64,000 bases of DNA from assembly GCA_030549205.1 (NCBI GenBank), contig JAUKTV010000004.1, positions 2,666,001 to 2,730,000 on the forward strand. The letters run 5' to 3'. Shown piece by piece: positions 22,875-34,203 of the stretch. The number at the start of each line of letters is the position of its first letter. Position 1 is the first letter of the stretch. The translations under genes and the position numbers were made by a program. Origin of the DNA: Apiosordaria backusii. Lineage: Eukaryota; Ascomycota; Sordariomycetes; Sordariales; Lasiosphaeriaceae. Under the pieces are notes generated by a model. It searched no databases and was not told the origin of the DNA. It was given only the letters and a program-made list of their open reading frames with translations.

Positions 22875-23673
22875 TGATGATTCGTGGGTCTCGTCAGAGT
22901 GTGAGACATGGATAGACATGCCCACAGAACTCGATACTTGGACAGCTGCCCCTTGGCATGCCAAAGTCTGGGAAACGCGGCATCTCCCCAAAGGGCGTGC
23001 GAAGAGCACACAACACAGTATCTGGACATGTACGTAGGGTAGCAAGGAGTGGAGAGGCGTGTGAGGTGGTTGGTATGTGATGGTGTTTTGACTTTGGAAT
23101 AAAATAGAGCCCGAGCGACCCTTGCTTCCCGCCTTTGCGACTTTCAAGACAGCGATCAGTGAGTGGTTCGGCGAATCCATACTGGATATCGTATAGCGCA
23201 ATATTGCCGATGAGCCGTGACGAATGCAAGTTTGCGTGTATTTCCGCGTTTGAAGGAGCCGTGCAAATTCCGCGCAAAGACAGGCGCATGTTTGTATCCG
23301 TGAAAGCCTCTGTCTATCGAAGGGAGGTGGTTTGCCTCTGATTAATTAATCATCTCCGGGTCAGATCCTTTCTTCTCTTCCTTGAGTCCGCCTATCTTCT
23401 CGTCCCCAACCTACCTACTAAATAATAGTCCCTGCAATCTGCACCACATACATAACCTGGAAAGTTCTCCGATCGATCTCAGGCAACCCGACGACGTGGT
23501 TGGCGTCGGCTATCTCCAGCACCTCAGCAGCCCCGGAACCCTGTGCAGGACCCCTGAACCGCTGAGTATCCACCGATCGCAACACCTCGACCGCCGGCGG
23601 CCCCCCGAAACCTGGCAATTTACGGACCGCCAAGGATTCGCGCCGCCTGAGCAGCAGGTGCCAAGGGACGGCC
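22875..23673. other. Intergenic region upstream of the RA-PH gene
   Basis: About 800 bases hold the 3' UTR of the reductase and the promoter and leader of the next gene. An open frame from 23382 overlaps the RA-PH start in another frame, but it resembles no family and is not counted as a gene. Confidence 0.5.
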
Positions 23674-26600
23674 ATGGCAGCCACCAATCAGGCCAACACC
23701 ATCCACTTCTCACCAACACTCAAAGTCAGCAGACGCCATGCCCTGACAGGCAAGACGGAGAATGCTTGGACGGCCAGGCTTGCAGTAGACGATGGCTGGC
23801 TGCCCGCTAGCACAACTAGCAGCAGCATAGCAACCGACAGCAGCGCCAGCAACACGGGGGGGTTCAAGGCCAGGAGACGATCTCGCTCGCTCTCGTCGCT
23901 GCTGAACGAGATCCGGGAAATACTACCATTGGCCGCTGAAGAGGGCGGGAGAGCCAGAGAAGCTGCAAGACAGACTGCTGGCTTCAACCCATCATTCGAG
24001 CTCCCGCCTCTTCAGCCTCTCCTGCTGCCACAGCCCCTGTCATTGAGGAAGGACGGGGGTAATCGTGCTCGACCCAGACTCGTCGTTGCCGATGACGTGA
24101 ATAATAAGTGCAGGCTGGCGGGGCACACGCCGCAGGACAACCTTACCGAGAAGCTTGCTTGCTTGTCCCGCCCATCACCTGCACCTGCCACTGCCATCCC
24201 AGGCCCAGTTAATGGTAATGATAATAGTAATAAGAAGATTGATGTCCGGAATAAACCACTGCCGTTACCACCGTCCCAACTAGCTCAACCCCCGCCATCA
24301 CTGTTTGACACAAGAAGAAAGGAGAACGAAACACAAACACGGCGCAGGCACGAGACACCACAGGTTGCCCGCGGGGAGCACGAGGTGGCACGGCTGGGAG
24401 CCGAAACGAGCGGGATCCTTGCCGAACAACGGAAGTCAGACTGCGACGTCCAACAGCACCTGCAGCTATCCGTGGTACCACCACTCACGCCCCTTTCGGC
24501 AACATCCCCCATGCCACTCAGTCCGATGCTGGACAGGTTTTTTCCTTCCGAACGTCGACGGCGCAAGTCCAAGACTTCGCCCGCCAACGATTCTACCACG
24601 CCGAATTCCACTCCACCTTCGCAAACCACCACCTCGCCCATCTCACCCAATTCATCACTTTCTCAGTGGTCCATCTTTTCAAGAGAGAAAGACACCAGCC
24701 AATCCGGCGGCCAATCGCCAGCCCAGCAAATCATGCCTCGACATTACATCAAGGCGGGCGGACTGACAGGCAACGGCGCAAGAAATGTAAGTGGGCCAAT
24801 GTGACATCACACTTTAGGGGATGCGGTCAGTGTCACTAACCAGTTTCCATGCAGTCGGTTACTATTGTGTGCAAGAGGGACTTTGTGGATGTTGCCATTA
24901 ACCGCGAAACTACAGCACGCGATGTCCTCGTGGAGTTGAAGTCTGGGGGGCAGCTCACTGAATTATCGTCTGGTGTCATCGTTGAGCAGTTTAATTCTTT
25001 TGACCTCGAAAGACCACTCCGGCTTCAGGAGCGTCTTTACGATGTGGTGGAATCATGGAGCACAGACTCGACCAACACACTTGCCCTGTCGCAGGATGCC
25101 CGACAGAGGGACCTGAGACTGGATCTCGAGGGAGCGCCCAAGACTCGTGAGGCGCCGCCGGGGTTTTGCCAACAGATGTACTATAGGAACCCAAAAGGTA
25201 AATGGAGCAAGCGGTTGATCATCCTATCCGAGGACGGGAAAATGATTGCTTCGAAAACTCCCAATCCAAAACATGGCCACAAGGACGTTGTGGCGTTGTG
25301 CCATCTTTCAGATTACGACATGTACAACCCGACGGAGGCTGCCATGAGGAAAAAATTGAAACCACCAAAGAGGTACTGCTACGCCATGAAGAGCCAGGAG
25401 AAAATCAACACATTTCTCAACACCGAAAAATATGCACAGTATCTCTGTACCGAGGACCCAGAGATAGCGAGGAAATTCCGGAGTCACGTCCAGGCCTGGA
25501 GGAACTGGCATCTGGCCAAGAGTCTTTTGAAAGAACCCGAAAAACCACCACAAATCACGACTGTGCCATCTGAGCCACGGAGAACCGTAAAGGAGATTGG
25601 GATAGGAAACGGGCACAAGACGAGAATATCAGTGGACGAATCACCTTATACCATTGGGGCGTTTAAGCCTTTGATCGACCTCGACCGCTTCAACAAGTCG
25701 ATCGACGATTTTGGCAAGGATTGGACGCCGTCTGATGGTGTCGAGAAGAATGATTCACCTGCTGCCGCGTTTCCCGAAAATTCGCTGTTGGGCGCCGCAT
25801 ATGATGAGCGTAAGCAACAATTGGAATCCAAATCTGCAGCAGCAGGAGGAAGGCGACCTTACCCTCCGACACCAGCGACGGGCGAGAGTGGTGAGAGCGG
25901 CAACTCCCTTACCGAGCGTGCGGACCCCGTCCAAAGCTTGGACCGCCGACCGCAGAGTCCGGACTCTGTGAGGTCGATTCCGAGAGACGCTGTCCCCAGT
26001 GTCGGCGGCACAAGGGGCGGAAATGGGCAGGTTGGTTGGTTTGCCTCGGCAGCAGAACACTCGAGACAGCAGCGCAGGCTGGTCGAGCAGCAGCAGCAGC
26101 AACACTTATACCACCAGCCGCAATCAATGCCGCCCCTGAATTTGATGCAGCGGCGCCCGAGCACGAGCGCAGGCTCTCAAATGATGGGCGGCGGTCTCGG
26201 CCGGTCGGTCTCGCAGCGGAGGCGGCATCAGAACAGCATCGGTGGTGGTGGTGGTCCTGTGCCGCTGCATCAACAGCAGCAGTTTTCCCAGGCGCCAAAC
26301 CCACAGCTCCGTCGACCGTTGAGGCAGCAGCCGCAACCGTTGATTGATCTAAGTCCGGAATTTCACGAAGCGCCGCAGTGGTCGAGGGAGAATAAGGGGA
26401 GGGCGGTGAAGCCTCAGGAGGGAAGGCCGTTGGTGGATTTGGCCACTGGACCGGCGCTGGTCCCTGGGGCTGTGAGGTGTGAGCAACCGCCCAAGGCTTT
26501 GGTTCATCGGAGTGAGCAGCCGACTTTGTTGCAGAGGCAGCAGCAACAGGGATTGGCCATGAGGCCTGGGACTAGTAGTGGACAGCAGCAGCAGATGGCG

Positions 26601-26993
26601 CTGGGAAGGAGGGCGACTGTGATAAGTAGTGCTGGTGCTGGTGCTACCAGGCCAGGGACAAGTGAGACGATTAGGAGTGGTGGGGGGCCGGTTGGGGGAG
26701 AGTATGGGAGGCAGAGGGTGATGTCTTTGGCTGGACAAGGGAGTGGAACTGGGAGTGGTTATGGGAATGATGGGTTGGGGATTAGGATGGATACAGCACT
26801 GGGCATGGGCTCAATGGGAGGTCTGGCTGGCGGGGGTGGTGGTGGTTATGGGCAGCCACAGCCGGATCCGAGGGTTATGCAGTTTGTCATGCAGCAGCAG
26901 CAGTTGAAGGAGAAGGAGTTGCAGAGGCAGCAGCAGCTGGGGAATAGGATGGGGAGGTTGAGGACTACGAGCGGCGGGAGCCAGCCTCAATAA
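23674..26993 (+). CDS. Ras-association plus PH domain adaptor protein
   Basis: Two exons, 23674-24786 and 24855-26993, encode about 1083 residues. Residues 1-371 are disordered, rich in Ser, Pro and Thr. From residue 372 comes a ubiquitin-like RA fold (SVTIVCKRDFVDVAINRETTARDVLVELK in two parts), directly followed by a PH domain (FCQQMYYRNPKGKWSKRLIIL to HVQAWRNWHLAKSLL). The remaining 450 residues are disordered with Gln runs and Gly/Ser-rich stretches. The RA-PH tandem is the core of animal MRL adaptors (Mig-10, RIAM, lamellipodin), which link Ras-like GTPases and phosphoinositides to actin assembly. A similar role at the plasma membrane or hyphal tip is an inference. The intron has a CACTAAC branch point and lies exactly before the RA fold. 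Confidence 0.85.
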
Positions 26994-28049
26994 TATCACG
27001 ACGACGAGTTGACTTCTAGGTCAACCACATGAGATACCTAGATACCCAGCCACCATAGGCTCGTTGCCGGCGGCGATTATGACAACAATGGACGGCAGGA
27101 ACAACAGGAACAGCCAAGCAATGATAATAGGACGGAAAACAAGGAATCGGATTAATGGTGGTGGAGATTATGTACTGTTTTGTATTTTTCGTGCAATTTT
27201 GGTTTGGTTGTTTGAGTATCTCTGTTTTCCGAATGATTTTATCTTCTTCCTTTTCAGCCGGCGGTCTTGATCTTGATCTCTCTGTGCTGTTTGTTTGTTT
27301 GAGAAAGTTATGATTATGGTTCGGTCTTTTTGCTGGTGCACTGCCTATCTTTGTTGTTGAGTTTATGTGGTCTTGCTCTGTCTGGTTTTAGTGTCCATGG
27401 TACGGTACAGTCGAGGGTTTTTATGCTTGATCAACCGCTGGGGATGAGTTTACAGGCGACGAAGTGTATGGCGTACCTTATGTTGCCATGCTCTTTTTGT
27501 ACGCCGTTTTGAACGAGGAAATGATATCATTAGATGAAGGGACCAAAGGGCCCTGGGATCGGTTCAGGTCACCTTACAGGAAGAGACGTTGTTCTATTTT
27601 CTGCTTTTTGCCATCTTATGTTGCTTTTGTGTTGCAGGGTTTTTCCTCTCTTCATTTATCTTCGAGTTCCCCGTATTCGGGGTTTCTTTTTCGACTCTTT
27701 TTGTGGGGGTTTTAGAGTGATTGATTGTTCGTCAAAGGCCGTTATCAAATACATAGCATGGCTTTGCAATGGTTACTCGTGAGTACTAGAACTCAGTGAG
27801 TGATAGTTTGTACATTTAGGATCACATACATAGAGCATCTAGAAATCGATTTTTTCACTTCACTTCGCCTACGTCAAACTGAGTGAGCAATGTCTGTGTA
27901 CTTGTGTGTAATTAGGTGTATGTTGTTTTACTACTTTGATTGTATGCCTGCTTTTCCATCAAGAGGTGTATCTGACATGGCTTTCTATGCGAAAAATTCC
28001 AACGCTCGCTTTGTTTTTGCTCGCAGATCTCACAGACTCTTGAAAGCAT
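26994..28049. other. Convergent 3' intergenic region
   Basis: About 1.05 kb between the stops of the RA-PH and farnesyl-diphosphate synthase genes. It is T-rich on the plus strand with short frames lacking any family signal. It probably holds a long 3' UTR; nothing else is recognised. Confidence 0.55.
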
Positions 28050-29177
28050 TTATTTGCTGCGCTTGTAAATCTTGGCCAAGAAAGCCTCAAATACGCTCTT
28101 CTTCAACCCCTCGGCCTCGTCAATCTGGCCAATCCGCTCCCTGATCTCAGTGACAAACTTCTCCTCGTAGTCCTGGTAGCGCTGCTCGAGCTTGAGGTCG
28201 TCGTACAGCTTCTTGATGACCGCCTCCTTGGCCTTGTCCTTGCGGCCGTAGTTCTCCTCGAGGATCTTGCGCTGGTCAGGGGTGACGGTGGCGAGAGCCT
28301 GGTTCACAAGCCAAGAGCACTTGTTGTCCATGATGTCGGTACCGATCTTGCCGATGTGTTCAGGAAGGCCAAAGTTGTCGAGATAGTCATCCTGGATCTG
28401 GAAGTACTCCCCCAGAGGGATGAGGATGGACTCGGCCTGCTTGAGGTTGGCGGGGGTGGCGATGTCGAGAAGGAGGAGCGACAGGGCGACGGGGAGGTAG
28501 AAGGAGTAGTAGGCCGTCTTGTAGATGACGATGAAGCGGTACTTCTCCATGGAGAAGTTGTCGAGGTTGACGACGTCCTCGGGGGCGGTGAGGAGGTCGC
28601 AGAGCTGGCCCATTTCGGTCTGGAAGGTGACCTCGTGGAAGAGCTCGAGGAGGTCGACGTAGCGGGGGTGGTCGCGGAAGTACTTTTTGAGGAGGGTGTA
28701 GATGGCGGCCTCGAGCATGAAGGCGTCGTTGATGGCGACCATGCCGACGCCCTCTTGGCGGTACCAGCAGGGCTTGCCGCGGCGGGTGATGGACGAGTCC
28801 ATGATGTCGTCCGAGACGAGGAAGAAGGCCTGGAGGAGCTCGGTCATCCAGCCGAGGGTGGCCGACTTGAAGTACTCATCTTCGGTGAGGGGGCGGCCGA
28901 GGAGGAGGGAGACGGAGTCGGGGACGGACATGCCGCGGTTGCACTTGCCGCCGACGGCATTGATCTCGAGGGACTGGAGGGAGAAGAATGTTAGTTGTTT
29001 TGTTTTGTTTTGTTTTGTACATGTATTTTGGCAGACTGGGCAGAGGCCTACCTGCTTGTACCAAGCGAGCTCCTTCTCGGGGAGGTTGTACGACTTGGCA
29101 TGCTCAAGGAGCACTTCCTCGAGCTTGGGAAAGACGGACTCGAATTCCTTGAGGGTGGTCTTTTGCGGCGCAGCCAT
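28050..29177 (-). CDS. erg20: Farnesyl diphosphate synthase
   Basis: Two exons, 29177-29052 and 28973-28050, encode 349 residues, the usual length. The enzyme condenses dimethylallyl diphosphate and two isopentenyl diphosphates into farnesyl diphosphate, feeding sterols, dolichol, ubiquinone side chains and protein prenylation. The first Asp-rich motif DDIMD (97-101), with the preceding bulky FFLVS chain-length region, and the second motif DDYLD (237-241) are intact, as are GKPCWYR and the ending KIYKRSK. The 78-nt intron contains a (TTTTG)n tract, has a length divisible by three and no stop, so an unspliced mRNA would insert 26 residues. The leader toward apc8 is divergent. Confidence 0.96.
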   Translation of the reverse strand: MAAPQKTTLKEFESVFPKLEEVLLEHAKSYNLPEKELAWYKQVGLCPVCQNTCTKQNKTKQLTFFSLQSLEINAVGGKCNRGMSVPDSVSLLLGRPLTEDEYFKSATLGWMTELLQAFFLVSDDIMDSSITRRGKPCWYRQEGVGMVAINDAFMLEAAIYTLLKKYFRDHPRYVDLLELFHEVTFQTEMGQLCDLLTAPEDVVNLDNFSMEKYRFIVIYKTAYYSFYLPVALSLLLLDIATPANLKQAESILIPLGEYFQIQDDYLDNFGLPEHIGKIGTDIMDNKCSWLVNQALATVTPDQRKILEENYGRKDKAKEAVIKKLYDDLKLEQRYQDYEEKFVTEIRERIGQIDEAEGLKKSVFEAFLAKIYKRSK

Positions 29178-29974
29178 CTTGTCTGATGTCTCTGGTGGTA
29201 CGAAGGATTTACTGTCGGTCAGCTTGGGCCGCTATTTTGGAGGTTGGAGAAAATAGGGGTCCAGGAGCAAGGCAACTGGAGGTGCGGGAGGATTTCCTTA
29301 CATATAGAATAACAGCGAAAAGGAAAGGGGGCAATTGCCGTTTTACTGCCTTTTCGGGTATCACGGGAGAACAATAATAACAAACCAGGCGATTCTACCG
29401 ATCAGGTACCACAAGTGACAAAGGTGGATTTCGAACTATCGGCTGTGGGCCGTTACGTGCTCGGTGGTTTCTCCCCAATTTTACGACCCCTCCTTCCCCC
29501 CTTTGTTGTGGGGAGCTGTGATAATCGCGATAAGAGAACCCTGAGGGCTCATTTGAGCAGGCGGTGAACTGTCTGATGGCTGGCAGCGGGAAGTGGGACC
29601 GGCAGTTTTCCAGGGACCAGGGACTGGCCAGGTGGGGGGGGCCTCTTGGCGGTGTCTGTCGCGGTGGGCGGGACACAAACGCGTTCCTGTGAGATGTCGT
29701 GGAGGAGCTTGCTTGTTGGGGAGTTTCGCCATTGGCAACGGCGCCAGAATCATCAGCTCAATGTTGCGACAAACCTGGCGACCTCATCTTTGGCTCTACA
29801 GATTTGCCCGCCGTTATGCTTGATTGACCAATCGTACTTCTAGGACTACGAAAGCGCCGTTTTGGGACTGCCTTAATATCCATCACCTCAGTTTGGAGCT
29901 TTTGTTTAGTGCATCCTAGCCAAGACCATTAAACATCACCCTCGTCATTGGAGGGGCAACACCAGAGAGACATC
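29178..29974. promoter_or_regulatory. Divergent promoter region, erg20 / apc8
   Basis: About 800 bases between two divergent starts. I see no clear TATA box. Sterol-response elements would be expected near an erg20 gene in some fungi, but I could not identify one with confidence. Confidence 0.45.
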
Positions 29975-32084
29975 ATGGGTCTCTCTGCAAAGGATGCTTT
30001 GCAGCTACGAGAAACTCTTCAAATCGCAGTGGTAAAATGCTCTGAAAGGTGTCTTTACCACGCCGCAAAATGGTATTTGGCCCATGCCGTTGCTTTCCAA
30101 CCAAGACAGATGCTAATGCTTGTTGTGCGTTTTAGGGCAGCTGAACTTCTCGATGCGCTTCCTGCCCCATCTGCTGCCGACCTAGCAGCAACAAAGGGCT
30201 TGCCGACGACTTACATTCATCCCGCTTTCACGCCAAACCATGATCCTGTCGAAGCTGCCCTCGAGGCGAAGGAGCTTAGTCGCTATCTGCTCGCCAAATC
30301 CTTATTTGACTGCAAGGAGTTCGATAGATGCGCTGCCGTATTTCTTCCCGAATCCTCGTTGGGCGAGATGGTGGGAACAAAAGGGGATGATAACACCACC
30401 GCAGAAGGCAGGGACAAGGGGAAACCTTCTGTAGTTTTGCCGTCAGAGAGAGCCTTGCCCCAGATCAGTCAAAAGAGCTTGTTTCTGGCACTTTATGCCA
30501 AGGTTATCTCAGGCGAAAAGCGTAAAGAGGAGGACTCTGAAATGATTTTGGGGCCCCAAGACCTAGGGACGATTACAAACAAACAGCTGGTGCTAGTCAG
30601 TCGGTTCCTCACAAAGTGGTTCGACCAACGAAAGTCGGAGGGGGGTGACCGCGCGCCTAGCCAGGGATTTCTCGAGTACCTCTACGGCATGGTGTTGGTC
30701 AAGGAGAAGAACGATGAGGCTGCTATGCATTATCTTATTGAAAGTGTACAACTCTTTCCCTGGAACTGGGGTGCTTGGATGGAGATAACCAACCTCATCA
30801 CCAGACTTGAACAAGTAGGTTGACGTCGTTATGTTAGAGCCAAGCAACTACTTACTGACCGTCTCGCAGCTAAACAAGGTTACACCAAAATTACCACAGA
30901 ACATTATGTCCTTCATCTTCCACGCCCATGCGTCCATCAACCTTTACCAGCAAGGGGGCGACACTGCCGCTTCTCTAAACGACCTGTTAGCCGTGTTTCC
31001 GACATCTTCATTTCTCCTCACCGACAAAGCGCTGTTATACTATCATTCGAAGGATTTGATAGCAGCCGAGCAGGAGTTCAGCCAACTGCTCGGACTTCAT
31101 CCTCAACGGTTAGATGCGCTAGATCATTACTCCAACATCCTCTACGTGCTGAACCTCCGACCAAAGCTGGCATTTCTAGCCCATCTATGTTCCAGCATTG
31201 ACAAATTCCGCCCAGAATCATGCGTGGTCATTGGGAACTACTACTCCTTACTTTCTTGCCACGACAAGGCCGTTCAGTATTTCCGCCGGGCACTCATGTT
31301 AGACCGCTCTTGTTTATCGGCTTGGACTCTTATGGGGCATGAATATGTCGAACTGAAAAACACACATGCAGCCATTGAGTCCTATCGACGAGCAGTGGAT
31401 GTTAACCGGAGGGATTACCGCGCCTGGTACGGCCTTGGCCAGACATACGAAGTATTGGAGATGCACGCGTATGCATTGTGGTACTACAAGAAGGCGGCCG
31501 GTTTGCGTCCCTGGGATGGCAAGATGTGGCAGGCGGTGGGGTCATGCCTGCAAAAGATGGGCCGCGACCGAGATGGTATCAAGGCGCTCAAGAGAGCTCT
31601 GCTTGCGGATTCCTATTACGATTCGTCAGCGAGTAGTTTTGGCAGCGCAGGGACAATTGATCGGATGACACAGATGGATCCTGAAGTGTTACTTCAGATC
31701 GCGACAATGTATGATCGCCTTGAGGAAGAGGAGGAGGCCAAGGCGTATATGGAGTTGTGCGTGGCTCAGGAGGATGGTGGGGTGACGAATGAGCAAGGGC
31801 CTGGCCAGGGGGATTCGATCGGCATTCGCGGTGACAGTCCGGGGTCAGATGATGGGGAAGGAGGAGGGGAAAGGGCAACGGCTGCTGAGGGGACCGGGGT
31901 CACGGTGGCGACAAGTAAAGCGCGGATGTGGTTGGCGAGATACGCCATGCGGGGGGGGGACTACGAGACGGCGAACAGGCTGGCGACGGAGCTTTGCCAG
32001 GATGGCGTCGAGGTGGAGGAAGCCAAGGCGTTGATACGGGAAGCGAGGTCGAGAATGGAACAGACGGGTATGATGGAGAGCTAG
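29975..32084 (+). CDS. apc8: Anaphase-promoting complex subunit 8 (Cdc23)
   Basis: Exons 29975-30072, 30136-30814 and 30870-32084 encode 663 residues. The N-terminal Apc8 domain (LSAKDALQLRETLQIAVVKC, LDALPAPS, ELSRYLLAKSLFDCKEFDRC) is followed by an array of TPR repeats, for example VVIGNYYSLLSCHDKAVQYF, AWTLMGHEYVELKNTHAAIE and AWYGLGQTYEVLEMHAYALW. Family knowledge: Cdc23/Apc8 is a scaffold TPR subunit of the APC/C, the ubiquitin ligase that triggers anaphase and mitotic exit. A disordered acidic/Gly-rich insert (around GDSPGSDDGEGGGERA) interrupts the last repeats. Intron 1 is 63 nt with no in-frame stop. After the TAG the same frame stays open for another 74 codons; see findings. Confidence 0.93.
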
Positions 32085-34203
32085 AGGCAGCAGTTGTCGC
32101 ATCAGAAGTTCCTGGAGTTTGTGAATGGTTTGGAGACTAGAAATCGTGCGAGCAGCTCTCGTTATGAGCCCCATAGGCCTCTGATTGTGAGGTCTGGCCT
32201 GGGCGCGAGAGCTGGCCGCTGGGATGAGAGAGACGATGGGGCCGAGGGGGCCTCGTGGTATCCACAAATGGATGACGGTCCGAGCATGAGGAGGACTTCG
32301 TGGCGGTGAATACGACGAGTCTATGTACGAGTGTAGATGTAAGCATCATTGTTTTCATCACTATTGTCGGTTGATGTGGCCACACGATGAATACGATAAA
32401 CAACACAAATCGATACCCTTGTTAAATTTCATGACTTCCAACAATCCTCCCAGCCCTCCACCAGGGTGATGGTCACAAACATGAAACTAGTGGCTGGCAA
32501 CGTTGGCATCCGGTGTCTCTGGCCTGTCTGTTGACAGTTAGGTTTCCCCCGCCTCCACTTCCCCGAAGATACCGGTAGTGGTTCTGGGCTGATTACATGG
32601 CAGGATTCTTCGCTTGCCTCCCGGATCTTCATAAGATGTCGGCGGTTCTCGCACTGCATAGGTACAAGTTCGGTCTCAAGGTGAGACATCCTGCACTGTT
32701 CTACGCACAGTCATGGATGACCAAGAGATCTTCCGAAAGCTTGATGTCTGCAAACTCGCCACTATACATATTTGGCCACCGGAGTGATACCTTGTTTGCC
32801 TGCAAGGTCAGCTAGCCGTCCCATCGTCGCCTGGGCCAAGTCAGTAGCCCCTGTCTTCCGTTGTCACATCCCGAGATGTAAAATCCCCGGTGCCGCCTTG
32901 GCGAGACCATATCTACGTGTGGCAGGGCTGAAGTTCACCTCTGCTAGCCACATCAAGCTTTTGTTTCAAGGTCCCTCGAGAACAGGAAGTGTTGAATCTA
33001 TTCCGAACCAAGCTGACACTTCGTAAAACACCAGTTGGGCTTAGGGCTTACGCCAGAGGTACCCCAAGCTTCACCGAAGATGTGTGCCTATTCTCCTTAT
33101 CTCTAACACCCACAGGCTTTCAAAGCTAGCGTGCTCCCAGAATGCGCCAATCTTCCCCAGCCGAACAATATCCACAAGTCTGCAGTGCCATCAGCCGCCG
33201 CCGGTATTTATTCACCGCACTTCCCCGAGTTCCAACCTTCCCAAGGTCGGTCTATCCACCCACCAGCAAAGTGTAGACATGCACTCTCCAGGACTACAGC
33301 ATCACCGCGGAATTGCCTTCTTGCATGGTGTGATGATGCGAGTTCCAGCCTGTAAGAGCTGAACTGTGCGTGGCTGCCAGGTACATACATCAATGTTCCA
33401 TGCAACCAGGCATACCAATGGCGGTTGAGGCGTTCCTGAGCCTAGCTCTAGTGGGGGAAGAGGAGACTCCCATGCTTATCCGTACACCTTTTTCCCCCAA
33501 CCACCCCGACGAACAACAAGGCAGTCAAGCCACATGCGGTTCCCGGTTTGAGACCTGTGTCTCTTATCTCTGGATGCTTGTTGTGTCGTGGTGTGGGCGT
33601 ACCGCCTAACCTCCCGATACCGGAAAGATCTTCGGGTTGTGGCTTTCAGGGTACCGTCGTTTTCACCCGTAGTCGTGAAGCAAGTTGAAATTAGGAAGCT
33701 GGTTGATTTTGCATACGGTGTACATACTTTCTGAGGTGATTGAAGCCTCCTGCTTCTGGCAACAAGAAGCTTACGAATGAGATGGCGGGTTGTCTGCACG
33801 GGCGAACGCCCCCTTTTGACGCCATGATGCGAGAGGAGTTGCTTTTCTTCGACAATGGGTGGAGAGAGGATGGCTGGGATGTTCGAGATGCTGGGTAAGT
33901 AACGAGGGAGTGATGGTATAAGTCAGTGCCGTCCTCACCTAAGTTCGTGTGCTGTTGAGGTTTAGCTTTCCATACCTCTCCGACTCGGTTGCTTTACGAG
34001 ACCCGGCTCTCAAGCCGTTCCAGATTCTCAAGGTCCGTATCCGAAGTGGCTTCATTAACCTTTTACCATCTTGATTTTGCTGGGGACAGCCAGATCCCGA
34101 ATTAGACTTTCATATCACGTATTTAAGGCCTCGACCTTTTCTCTCAAGCTGGTCTTTTGACTTCTTCCTTTCTCACATCTGTCAAATCCCATCAGCGGCA
34201 AAA
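32085..34203. other. Long intergenic region downstream of apc8
   Basis: About 2.1 kb between apc8 and the secreted-protein gene. The first 225 bases keep the apc8 frame open to a TGA at 32307-32309. The rest has only short frames without family resemblance on either strand. No transposon termini or RNA genes were recognised. Confidence 0.5.
34120..34127 (+). promoter_or_regulatory. TATA-like element upstream of the secreted-protein gene
   Basis: TATTTAAG lies about 80 bases before the ATG, a reasonable position for a TATA element in a fungal gene with a short pyrimidine-rich leader. Confidence 0.4.

Noticed and set aside
28356..28994. 212-codon open frame on the plus strand
   Set aside because: It is the exact antisense of farnesyl diphosphate synthase; its Glu/Val/Gly-rich composition arises from the codon bias of the real gene.
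1..32084. A mitotic gene cluster (Cut12, Spo12, Apc8)
   Set aside because: The three genes are separated by many unrelated genes on both strands; co-occurrence is likely chance.
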